This document shows, piece by piece, positions 35,240-63,124 of a stretch of DNA of 64,000 bases. This DNA is from Cristatella mucedo. Lineage: Eukaryota > Bryozoa > Phylactolaemata > Cristatellidae. The first letter of the stretch is position 1. Each line of letters starts with the position of its first letter. The stretch lies in NCBI GenBank assembly GCA_009760855.2, contig WPIO01000041.1, positions 2,488,501-2,552,500 on the forward strand, read 5' to 3'. The notes beneath the pieces were generated by a model, which ran no database searches, was not told where the DNA came from, and worked only from the letters and a program-made list of their open reading frames with translations. The position numbers and the translations under genes were made by a program.

Positions 35240-35335
35240 AGCATTAATAAAGCAGTAGAATAGCCTTATCGGCTTTATGACCCATGCAGGGGCAATAAAG
35301 AATCGCCTGCAGTAGGACTCGAACCCATGATAATA
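35240..35335 (-). mobile_element. SINE-2 partial copy
   Basis: GCCTTATCGGCTTTATGACC, GGCAATAAAGAATCGCCTGC, AGGACTCGAACCCATGA. The head beyond the B box is missing. Confidence 0.65.
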
Positions 35336-35830
35336 ACAATAATACATTTGGTTAGCACTATCTGAGAACTTAATCTCTTTTTAGGCACTTTACATATTCT
35401 GTAAAACAAGCATGATTATATGGTTACTAATGGCATGCATGATGTCAACAAGGATAACATGGCTGTGAAGTGACATACACAAGGTCAGCATGCAAAGATG
35501 GTTAGCAGCAGCATGCACAGCGTCAGCAGGCATAAGAAAACAAAGAATCACGACGACCAACTAAATGCTGTGACAAATAGGTGCGTGTATAGCCTATTTT
35601 AAATGTCGTTAAGTCAGGGGATGTCGTGAGGCAATTCGGTAGTGAGCTCCAGGCTTTGGGAGCATACGAACTAAAGGCTCAGCCTCCGAAGGATTTAAGG
35701 TTCCTACGAGGTGTAGTTAAACGATATGGTTCAGAAAAGTGGTACGATGTATTGCCTGGTGGGGGAGTAGATCTGATAGGTAGGCTGGAGCCAAAGAACG
35801 AAGTGACCTAAAAGTGAGTGACAGAACCTT
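35330..35830 (-). mobile_element. LINE-A 3' fragment
   Basis: Minus-strand tail, 3' UTR and ORF end (to the LAPAYLSDLLPHQ and FRSLHS codons at about 35800). The frame is broken. Confidence 0.8.
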
Positions 35831-36147
35831 GTAGTCAATATACTGCTTGGAGCATTTAAGTCTCAGGTAATCAACCATCTGTTATGCTCAGCCCTCCCTG
35901 TGACCCGGAGTAATATTTTTTGTTTTTGTGTTTTTCGTGCCTATCAGTGCATAATTCAGAGCATTTTACTAACCAGGAGTCCTAATAACCGTAGGCACTT
36001 GAGTGTCTTCTTCAGTGCCTCTGCATAATGGTCTAAGCAGGATACTTGTTTGCTTTTACATGCTCCTCAAAGCAGGATAACGTGCACGTAATCACGTAGC
36101 TAACCCTGAGTTAGTTATTCTTTTTTCAGGGAGTTGTAAATCTCCCC

Positions 36148-36224
36148 CCCCCGACAACGAATTAGTTCTCTTAATGAGTCATTTAAACCTGCTATCATCA
36201 TCATTATTATTATTATTATTAGTA
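36148..36224 (+). mobile_element. Degraded LINE-A/SINE-1-type tail
   Basis: GTTCTCTTAATGAGTC followed by CATCATCATTATTATTATT. Weak but with the family order. Confidence 0.4.
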
Positions 36225-37556
36225 TTTTGATGCTGGCTGAGCTCTACTGACGTGATCAGAACCGATTGGTGTAGCCCACTTCCTCACTCGGCAGACTTAG
36301 ACACACATACTGACACTGTACCCACGATTTCGGTCGTGATGCGCAAGCACCTTTAAATATTTGGGCTAAGACCGGGTGGCAAGAAAGACAGAGATTGAAC
36401 TTCTTGTATTTAATTACCATCCCAGCGACCGCATTCGATGTGAATTGTAGCAGCCCCGCCAAGACGAAGCTGCATGTAGCAGCCTAACCTACACAAAACC
36501 AGGAAACCATTAAATGTAGTACAATTTTTTAATTTGTATTATATATTTTTGTTATTATATCAGATTATATTTATTTATACATCTTTAATATAATTTATAT
36601 TGAATAATTAAATGTAGCTACTGCAGTAAGTCGCCCCAAAGCCTGGACAGGGTTCAAACACCAGTGGAGCCAAGGTGGAGCCATGAAGGGTGAGTGGCAA
36701 CATTTTTATATCATGCCAGGCCACGGTGCCCACACGGTGCCGGTCAACAAGCCTGGCACCTGAAAACGCTGAAGGCTTTTGTGAGCGACAGTATTGCATG
36801 TGTGCATGTAGGAAAGCCGGCGACCACAGCCAGCAGCACTGCATGCAGGCACAGCAAAGTTACCAGGCCGTAAGCCACACGGGCATGAATTGGACCGTGG
36901 GTCATCCAAATGCAATCGAAACAGCTACCTTTTTCATTCCGTGGAGTATTTTACTACGCCTCCAAGGGCCAGAGAACTTATAGACGATCCTGTTCAACAC
37001 AAACAGCTCTGACCACAGAGCTGGTATATCCTGTAGCCCTCGTTCAATGTCCTTGGCATTCTTGCAGAGGCTGGAAGCCTCGCCTAAAAACAAAAGAAAC
37101 AAGATGCACAAAAAGAAAAAAGCTGCAGAATACACAAAAGTTCAACTCCACATGCCAATAACATATTAACACGACTAAGAGGTTCTTCGAACAAAAATTA
37201 TTTGCAAAAATGAACGTAGACCACTACTAGCCTGAACCAGCAGTAGTGCAAGTCGTTATGAGGCATCACCAACAATTACCACTGTGTGTCATTGCAACAA
37301 TGAGAACCATGGCCAACAGGCTGGCATCCTGGGGGAAAATGGCCAACAGTCACTGGTGGCTTCGAACCCTTAACACACACTGATAAAATAAAAATAAAAC
37401 AATCTCCATAAAAGTGCACAGCTGCCGACATGCACATGTGAGTTAGCCTACTGAGACCGTTACTTTCTTGAGCAAGGCAACTGTAACAGTAGCAAACACC
37501 GATGTGGGGTAACCATGGTAACATTTGATGACTTCAGCCCACATCCGATATGGCAA
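36225..37556. other. No gene recognised
   Basis: Includes an AT-rich stretch (36510-36610) and overlapping short frames at 36.6-37.2 kb with no family resemblance. Confidence 0.4.
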
Positions 37557-38790
37557 TCAGTTCCGAGGAGCCTCTAAAGTATGGAGAACCTACAGGGCTC
37601 TGATCCCAGGGATCTGAGCTTGACCTACATCTTTTTCCAATGTATACTATCCTTCGTGCAGACGTAACCACCACGCACAATCTAGGCTTTCATGTTTAGG
37701 CAGATGAGATAGAGCTGCAGCTGTGCTATGATCACTACTTGCCTGTCTTCCTGCAAGTCAAACTGTCTCTCAGCTCCCTTGCTGCATGTATTGCTAACAT
37801 TCGAACTTGCTTGGCAAAAAGCCATCTCAAACTGAATGACTATGAAACCCATGCACGAATTACAGGCAGACCTGAGAGATTGAGTTCTCTGAGGGCGCTT
37901 TATCAAGTGCATTATTATTATTATTATTAACCTGGCGTCCCCCCTCAGATAGAGATACAATATCCAAACTTGTCCACATATTTGTGACATCCCATCCCGA
38001 CTTCTGCCAGCCACTAGTTGCAGGTGTTCTGGCATGTGCAATATGGGGCTTACAGTTGGAGCAAAGCTCTCCAGCTAGACTTATCTACCGTGAACGTCAC
38101 AGTAGCCACATTATGCCACTTCTAAACGACCTGCACTAGCTCCCCATCAAGCAGCCTACCGATCTCGGGATTCTGTCAACTAATGGTAATAATAACGATA
38201 ATACATTTGCTATAGCGCCTTCGACGTACTCAATCTCTTGCTTTTAGGTCCCTTCATTGTCTAAGGCTCTACCCAACATCAGGACTCTTAATCAGGCTAG
38301 GCATCAAGTGGTCCAGCTGTGCCTGTAACTGATCTCGAATCCTTAGGAGACCGTGCCTTTAGTTTGTCTGCTCCGAAAGCCTGGAAGTAACTTCCTAGTG
38401 ATATCACGACATTCGATGACTTAACGACATGCTGCCCTGGTTTGGCCTAGCGGTTAAGGTGCTTGCCTTTGACGACCAAAGGTAAGATCATTGCATTTGA
38501 CGGCCAAGGTCGTGGGCTCGAGCCCTGTGGCATATAAAAAGCACATGGATAGAGATTAGGGTGCTATTCAGATGACTTATATTATTTATTTATTGTAATC
38601 TGAAAAGAAGCTGAAAACCCACTTGTTCCTCACAGCATTTGCTGGGTCCTTGTGAATTGTCTTGTGTGTGCCATATGCACTGACATTGTGCATGCTATCA
38701 CTAAGAAATTGGCAAGCGCCCATTACAGCATATGCAAAGTACCAGGAAATGCGATTTAGTTCTTTTCGGAGCTATACAAAATACCCTATT
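37557..38790 (+). mobile_element. Mosaic, diverged LINE-A with three later insertions
   Basis: LINE-A order is visible from the SSEEPLKYG region (37557) through HNLGFHV, ACIANIRT, SHIFVTSHPDFCQ-like, the end of the ORF and the 3' UTR (38790). Interruptions: a + tail with ATT repeats at 37870-37930, a minus-oriented tail at 38187-38236, and a SINE-1 at 38432-38598. Confidence 0.68.
38432..38598 (+). mobile_element. SINE-1 inserted in LINE-A
   Basis: Head GGTTTGGCCTAGCGGTTAAGG (fits the A-box consensus TRGYNNARNNG), an internal 30-bp duplication of the GACGACCAAAGG / GACGGCCAAGG part, B-box-like GGGCTCGAGCCC, GATAGAGATTAGGGTGCT tail and a TTATT-rich end. Confidence 0.82.
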
Positions 38791-38939
38791 GCTATTATTA
38801 CCTTCACAGTGACTAGTTTTCACAATCGCTGCCTAAGAATTTTAGTCGCTACAAGGCTCTCTCTCTTTCAATCTCTTGCCACGATAACTATGAAATATGG
38901 CATCTGGGCTACACCTTAAATCAAGAATTTGAGTAGTTT

Positions 38940-39450
38940 TGTCCTTCCCTTGCGCCATTCTTATCCATGTCAATTGAAGGCGTGGTGGCCCTGTAACTAA
39001 TCATTGCATCAATCAATCATATGTGGTAGCAAGTTACAATCGGGATTTAGAGCATTCCACAGAAACTGCTCGGCTTGGGTTTACAATGATTTGAAAAATG
39101 CTGATCGAAGGGACTCTGCTGGTATTCCTGGATCTATCAGTAGCATTCAACACTAATGACCACCACATACTTCTGAAGCACCTCCATAAACACACCAAGG
39201 TAGCAGTGACACAATGCTAAACTGGGTTACATCCTACCTCAGTGAGAGATGTCATAGCGTAGACGCAAACGGCAGTTCGACCACTACGGAGCCCATAAAC
39301 TAAGGGGTACTGCTGGCGCCCAGTCGTGAGCACCCTTTCTTTGCACTATCTACATTCTCCCTCTGGCTTAAGTCGTCATCAAACGCAATCTTGGCTTTCA
39401 TTTACTTCCGATGACATCGAGCTCTACCCGTCCCTTGACCATTCAGTTAG
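38940..39450 (+). mobile_element. Old LINE-A-like reverse transcriptase fragment
   Basis: Degraded matches to LQSGFRA-H-T, VYNDLKNAD, FDTIDH (here CAACACTAATGACCACCAC), WFRS-like, and YADD (CTTCCGATGACATCGAGC). Precedes the LINE-B 3' tail. Confidence 0.55.
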
Positions 39451-39530
39451 TCGAAACTCATAAACAGGGACTCTCGTGCAATTCGTCGGTTTCCTCGCCG
39501 GTCAAGTCGAAGACCATGAATGTGTATGTA

Positions 39531-42500
39531 TGAATGAATGAATGTATCTCCGTCAGTAACTCCACAAAGTCATAAAGACCATGTGAGTGTTACGCAGGAG
39601 AGTTTTGTATAGCGCACTCACAGCCTAAGCGGCTTTCGGTACGCATTCGGTAGCCAACAGACTTCGTCTCACGCAACAAAGAGAAAGTGGGAAGCATAGC
39701 AGAGTCAGGAGAGTAGTTGAGGTAGTGAGTAGCATAGAAGTAGCAGTTCAGGACCGCTGAAAAAGATGTGCCATAGTCGGCAGTTGGAGAGTAGATGTCG
39801 TTGCGTAAGAATTATGGAAGCGAGTTCCACAGTCTAAGACCTGCAGAGCTCAAGCTTCTGTCGCCGACTGTCTTTAAGTGGAGGAATGGGGAGGCTAATT
39901 TATTGTCCACCCAGGACCTGAGGGCACGAACAGGCTGAAACTGATGCAGCAGTTCAGCTAGGTAAGAAGGAGCCAAGCCGTGGCGGGCCTTGTGGGTCAG
40001 CGTAAGAACTTTGCTCTGTATCCTTTGCTCAACCGGCAACCATCCTAGCTCTTCCAGCAAAGGTGACACGTGCTCAAACCGCTGGGACTTGAAGACCAGC
40101 CTTGCAGCCATATTCATAGTCCGCTGTAGTGGCATAATAGCTTACTTTGGCAGCCCAGCCAAAAGAGAATTACAATAATCAAGCAGAGACAGAACTAAAG
40201 ATCTAGTGAAATTGTTTACAGGCCACTGTGGGAGACAGCTCCTAATCTTGGATAAGGATCGGATGTGATGGCTAGCTGTAGAGGCAGTCTTCTGAATGAA
40301 GCTTTTGAAATTGAGGCAGCTGTCGAAAACGACACCTAGATTACGAGCATGTAGTGAAGGTCGCACAATAGCATCACCTATTAGAACAGCAAAGCCGTTT
40401 AATCCAGCTACACGCTTAAGGTGTCCTATGAGCAGCAGTTCGGTTTTATCGTCATATAATTTCAGGAAGTTTTCCGACATCCAGGATCGAATATCGGCAA
40501 GGCAAGCATCCAGTTTCTCAGTTGCTGCAGCAGATTCCAACGGTTTAAATGACAAATACAACTGAGTATCGTCAGCATAGAAGTGATATCCTATTCCATG
40601 GGCCTTAATCACTTTTCCCAGAGGTTGTGTATAAATGGAGAACAGCAAGGGACCAAGTACAGACCCTTGAGGGACTCCACAGGTGACCCTTCTCATGTCT
40701 GAGACCTGACCCCCACACGACACGGATTGAACACGATCAGACAAGTATGATTTAAACCACGCCAGTACTTCGTCTGCCAGACCGATCGTTGTTCTCAATC
40801 GTGCAAGCAGAACTTCGTGATCAATGGTGTCGAAGGCAGCAGACAGATCTAGCAGAGCTAGGGCAGTGACATTCCCGTCGTCGTTGCCACGTAGAATGTC
40901 ATTGTTAACACGGAGGAGAGCAGTTTCAGTAGAGTGCTGCCTCTTGAAACCTGATTGAAATGTTTCTGACATTCCATTATTTTCAATATGTTCAACTAGC
41001 TGCTTAGCAACAATTTTTTCAAGAATCTTTGATAAGAACGGAAGAAGGGAAACTGGACGATAGTTTGCTAGGACCTCTGTGTCTAATCCAGGCTTTTTAA
41101 GAATAGGTCTAACGATTGCCGATTTGAAGGACTTGGGGACGACCCCTTTTCCCAAAGAAGCATTAACAATCTTGGTTATGGCAGGGCTAAGTTGGTCTGC
41201 AAGTGAAGACCACAGAGATGAAGGTATAGGGTCTTCAGGAGACGAGCTCTTTTTGCTAGACCTTATAAAGGCAGCCACATCACAGGCAGAAACATCAGAG
41301 AACCTTTTAAGAAAGGTCACAGGTTGAGGAGCGGCGATTGCTTTGGTCGGAGGGGGCTTCATGGAGGCACGAATGTGCACAATTTTTTCAGTAAAGGCTG
41401 AAAACTTTTCGGCTGAGCCCTCAATATCTGGGGAGTCAGACCTCACAGCATTGGCCAGTAAATGGTTTACTGTCTTATAAATCTGTTTAGTGTCCGACTG
41501 GCAGGAATTCAGTCTTCTAATGAAAAAAGAAGCCCTGGCTTTTTTAAGCTTTCGGGTGTAAACTCGAAGGAAGTCTTTAAAATTGACTAGGTCTGCCTCA
41601 GACCCCGAATTCTTGAAACGACGTTCCAGCCTGCGCTTAACACAGCGCATCTTAAGGAGTTTTTTTGTAAATTGAAAGCAATCTCGACGAATTTGAACAC
41701 GGATAGAGCGAACGGGTGCATGCTTGTCAAGAGCACTCCTGAGTGTCATGTTCATCGCATCAGTCAGGGTATCGAGGCTGCCGGTCGAGTCTGAATGCAG
41801 ATCAAGAAGGCCAGCATCACAAACAGATTTCAAAAACTTGTCCATGTCAATGCTTTGTAAGTTACGTCGTTTGGCAAATTCGACATTGCCCTGCACGTAC
41901 GAGGGAGCAGGAACAGTAAACGAGACCGAACAATGATCTGAGAGGGTCAGTGGGCACACCAAAAAGTCAGTGGGGAGGACATCCTTAGTGATCACGAGAT
42001 CTAGAATGTGGCCACCGACGTGGGTGCTATGATCAACGTGTTGGGCCAAACCAAGATTCTCCAGACAGTCAAGAAATGAGCAGACCTGGCTGTTGCTAGG
42101 GTTGTCAACGTGAATATTGAAGTCTCCTACAATCAGTAGCGGCCTGTCACACACAAATATTTTAGCGAGGAACTCTGAAAACTCCTCTATAAACAAATTT
42201 AGACAGCTAGGAGGCCGGTATATCACAACGGTGAGAGGCATTGTCTTTGATGAAGACCTGATAGCAACTGATTCAAATGATGACCCATGCGAGAAACTGC
42301 ACATTTTATAGCCGAACGATTCGCGAACAACAATTGCAACCCGCCACCAACCTTGTCAGAACGCATGGACTGATAGAATGAGAACCCGGGTGGGGTGGTC
42401 TCGTAAATACAGCTACTGGAACAAGGCGTCATCCAGGTTTCGGTAAGCAGAAATGCATCTAGCTTCTCCTGGACCACCTGATCGCGGATAAGTAACCCCT

Positions 42501-42600
42501 TGGTTTTTAGCAAGCGGACATTTAGTAGGCGGAATTTAAGAGGCTGTCCAACAACTGGGCGACGGCGATAAAGTGGCTCCTATTCTCTACCGTTTGCGTC
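39531..42600 (-). mobile_element. LINE-B, long copy of an L2/CR1-like non-LTR retrotransposon
   Basis: The best-preserved element in the window. Reading the minus strand, it carries the end of the leader, an AP-type endonuclease, a reverse transcriptase, a 3' UTR shared with about a dozen other fragments, and a tail of ATTC repeats at about 39531-39550. The 5' boundary is uncertain: the open frame can be followed upstream as far as an in-frame TAG near 42580. All other LINE-B pieces here are 3' fragments of the same unit. Confidence 0.88.
39812..42513 (-). pseudogene. LINE-B ORF2: endonuclease plus reverse transcriptase, lightly damaged
   Basis: The frame covers endonuclease segments (LDAFLLTETW, LLIVGDFNIHVD, LSDHCSVSF) and reverse transcriptase blocks (SLLPFLSKILEKIV, LLDLSAAFDTIDHEVLL, CGVPQGSVLGPLLF, YHFYADDTQLYLS) and continues to the family C terminus SSAGLRLWNSLP. 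Two lesions break it: a frameshift at about 42300, inside the endonuclease, and an in-frame TAA at about 40142, between LLAGLPK and AIMPLQRTMN. The long middle frame of 720 codons (40142-42304) is otherwise uninterrupted. The SAAFDTIDH, PQGSVLGP and YADD motifs place it in the L2/CR1 group of non-LTR retrotransposons. It would have copied RNA by target-primed reverse transcription. Confidence 0.88.
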
Positions 42601-43249
42601 CGGACAGGCGGACGCTGGCTCTTCGAATTTGAATTGGACCTTGGTAACGGCCGTGGGACGACGTTTCACAACGTGCTGGGCTACAGCGGATCCCTTTCAA
42701 AGAAACTAAGTAGGTGAGCATTGACAACTATGATTGCTCGTTTCTTCCTAGCTGGATCGGTCTAGGCCAAGCAGTAGAACCACGTTCGCATGTATCGGTT
42801 TCAATCGGTCTTCGGCCGGTCTTGGACCGCCTCTCGAGTCTTAGTGACGATACCTCAAAGATCAAAGCAACATTGGCAACGCGGCTTTACAAAATGATCG
42901 CGTCACAGCCCAATTCGATCGACGATATGCTTGATCCTCAGCCCCAGGTCGGGTGGGGCTAACCGTGTGCTTTGCCTGCCAACAGTATCCTGTCGACGAC
43001 GATGAGATGGCATGCTGATCGAGTGCGCATGTCACACAAAGCGAACAGACGAATCCAGGATATTCAGCATGAGACAGTAGTCACTTGCTTGCAGTTCCCT
43101 AATCATTTGGCTCTACTACTCTCACACGCGTTTCGCTGGGTGCAGCCGTGGATAATTGAGGCTTCCTTATCTGCTTCAAAACAAGCCCAAGCAGAGGTAA
43201 TCAACCTCGGATTTCTCTATCAATCGTATGATTTAATTTCATAGAATCC
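42601..43249. other. No gene recognised between LINE-B and ZFPL1
   Basis: Two short + frames (42714-42962, 42972-43244) without recognisable domains. Could include distal promoter sequence. Confidence 0.35.
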
Positions 43250-60667
<17,418 letters not shown>

Positions 60668-61798
60668 TAAAGATTGTCTTCGTGCATAGACGGCGGGATG
60701 CCATCGCGGTTCTGCATGCCTATTTTTCTCACGCAGTATCACCCTTACGTCTCCATCGGCGGCATTTAATTTGCTACTCATCCCCGTCGTGGCCGGTCTG
60801 TGCGATGCCTGCCTGCCGTATGGCGATTGCATGGTGACAGCAGCGCTGACTCGGTCGGCAGAGCCATGCAGACTTTATGTGCTGCTGCTGCCGCCTGCCG
60901 AGGCCCACACGCTGAGCTTTGTGTGGAACAGTGGCTCCCTGGGCCCAGTTTCGAGTGGACGTCGTGATGTGCTGGAACCCCAACTCACCCACTCCCGGAA
61001 AGAGCTTGACTCCTTCCCACCCACCCTGGGAGCAAACTGTACCATTCCTTACCCCTTGAGACTCCCCTTTATCGGGGTGGGGCAGGTTGTGCCGATTCTG
61101 TGCTGTGCTGCTTGCAGGTCGCAGTGGCAGCAGCGATACAGCCGTCGATCGGCGTCCTCGTTCTTTGCTTTCATCGTACCTTTCCAAATGCTCTCGTCGC
61201 GTGCACTGCTCTCGTCAAAGCGTATTACACGTTTATTGTTTAGTCGAGCTGATCAGCTCTTTTTCTCTCATTCTTCTCACCGATCCTCAACGACGTTTAG
61301 AGGAACACGGTTTTCCTGCTTCTACTCAGTGCTGGCAAATCAAGCAGTCGGCAAACCAGTGCACGGTGCGGATCAACAGTCGAACTTACAGCAAGCTTTG
61401 CTGAACGAATAATAGTCATAAGAATGGCGATTCTCACTGACAGTAGCAGCCGATGAGCTGCATCGGCTCGTGACCAGGCGAGCTGCTGAAATCGTACTCG
61501 CGGGTAGCATGCTGAACATGGGGTTATCTTTTGCTCGAGACGTGTAGATGTCGCCGGGGTACAAACCACCCTGGTTTATCAGATCCTTAATGTCAAGACT
61601 AACTTTATAATCAGCAACCTCAAGATGGTGGAAGTTTATATTTTGCCTATCGCAGTTGCCGGAACTCCTTACTGAAGCCGTAAGCAGTGACTTGAAAACG
61701 GACATCTTGCGGGCTTCAGATGTAACCTAGCAGCTGGTATTCCATGTTAGCTAGAGCTGACAGCCGGCTTATAAAAGATAATAATAGCTAGAAATAAA
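60668..61798 (+). other. Probable ZFPL1 3' UTR and downstream flank
   Basis: After the TGA there is no recognised coding sequence on the + strand. The first canonical AATAAA I see on this strand is at 61793-61798, which would give a 3' UTR of about 1.1 kb; a non-canonical earlier signal is possible. A + frame open over 60771-61412 has no recognisable domain and is treated as UTR. Confidence 0.4.
61440..61705 (-). CDS. Candidate exon or small ORF, unidentified protein
   Basis: Minus-strand frame starting at an ATG at 61705 (MSVFKSLLTASVRSS) and including FHHLEVADYKVSLDIKDL and GGLYPGDIYTSRAKDNPMF. The composition is protein-like, and it lies downstream, on the same strand, of the candidate exon at 62.1-62.3 kb. 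The intron phases I tried do not join the two cleanly. It could equally be chance sequence in the ZFPL1 downstream flank. Confidence 0.22.
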
Positions 61799-62131
61799 CA
61801 CAAAAGTATTTGACTTAAGAACCTAACAGACAGTGTAAACAAGTTACTATGCTGCCCGGCTATGCCATACTGCTCGACTTTTATTCACTGAGATTGTAAC
61901 CCCCACCCCTCATCGCCAAGTGGCCGGTCACCGCTAGCACAAGAGCCTCACGATTACAAATTTGTGTTAAGCGAATGCGAAATTACTCTGTCGGGCGCCA
62001 ATGAGTGCGGTCGAAAGGTAACAACAGTCCGACTGCATAAATGCCTGTACAGCTTAGTGCATGTTGAACGCTTAGCAGATAAAGCTGATCGCACAAAGTA
62101 AGCTGAGCTCTGGAAATGATATAGTAAACAA

Positions 62132-62313
62132 CGGGACTCACTTGGTGTGTATTATGTGTTGATCATCGATGTGGCAGGCGTAGAATGACGTCATATAATT
62201 GACTTTCACTTGGAAAACTGGTTTAAACCTTATGTTTCCCAAACGTGTCCTGCTCATTAACTGAAAGGTCCACCGCTTTCTTTCGGCGATGACCCTCGTG
62301 GATATTGATGGGT
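62132..62313 (-). CDS. Candidate internal exon, unidentified protein
   Basis: Minus strand: acceptor TTTTTCGTCAG, an open frame of about 60 codons, then a strong donor GTGAGT just after HIIHT. The peptide (for example ERKRWTFQLMSRTRLG and FKPVFQVKVNYMTSFYAC) has a protein-like composition with no low complexity. I do not recognise the family. No partner exon in a compatible phase was proven. Confidence 0.3.
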
Positions 62314-62329
62314 GGCTGACGAAAAACAT

Positions 62330-63124
62330 GTGCGATTACGCATCTCCCTTAGCAGCCCTCTGATAGTTTGCCATCGAGACGCGAATTATACAATTCGGGA
62401 CGGTAGCCAGCGTAAACCACGTCACAGGCCACCCTGCTCAAGAATGCGGTAATATGAAGAACTGCAAAGACATCAAGACGTCGATTGTACCACCTTGGCT
62501 ATGTTACGCTCGGGTACCAATGGGCAGCATGGCCATGTTGCTATAAATTTAGTGGAACGGCCCCTAACTTAGTTCTTCTCACGAACTAAACCGGGATCGG
62601 TGAATCATCACAATCCACTGCATTCTAACCCAATCAAATTAAGCTAATATTGACAGGAAATCGGTGGCGAAAAGTCGCAGTTTTGATTTAATTTGGTAGT
62701 ATGTCGCCTTTTTTCTGGAACCCACCCAAATGTCATGCCATTTCACTCGCATTCTCATGCAAATGGACTGTTAAGATGCTGGTCTGTACCGAAATCCACA
62801 TCAAACGTCACAACAAATCCGCCCCAAATTGGCTGCGCCAAGCTCCGATTACGAGTGGACATCATAATTAGACTATATTTCAAGTGTACCTACAACATTT
62901 TGCGAAATTCCCCCGGTGCGTTATCACGAAGCCCGCTACAACAGATTGCATGGGTCCGGGTCAAAACAGCAATCCACTGCATTCCACCGCAAAGCGAAAG
63001 AAATAAATCCTATGTAAAAAAACTACTCAATTTCATGAGAATTAGCACTGGCGTTCTCGTGCAATGTCCTGCAATCGACTGCGACGGCCCGGTGAAATAC
63101 AGTGATATGGGCAAACTATAAATA
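62330..63124. other. No gene recognised
   Basis: A + frame of 142 codons at 62693-63121 has no recognisable domain. AATCCACTGCATTC occurs twice (about 62612 and 62971). Confidence 0.35.

Noticed and set aside
60771-61412. Plus-strand frame of 213 codons after ZFPL1
   Set aside because: Directly follows the ZFPL1 stop, has no domain and is best explained as 3' UTR.
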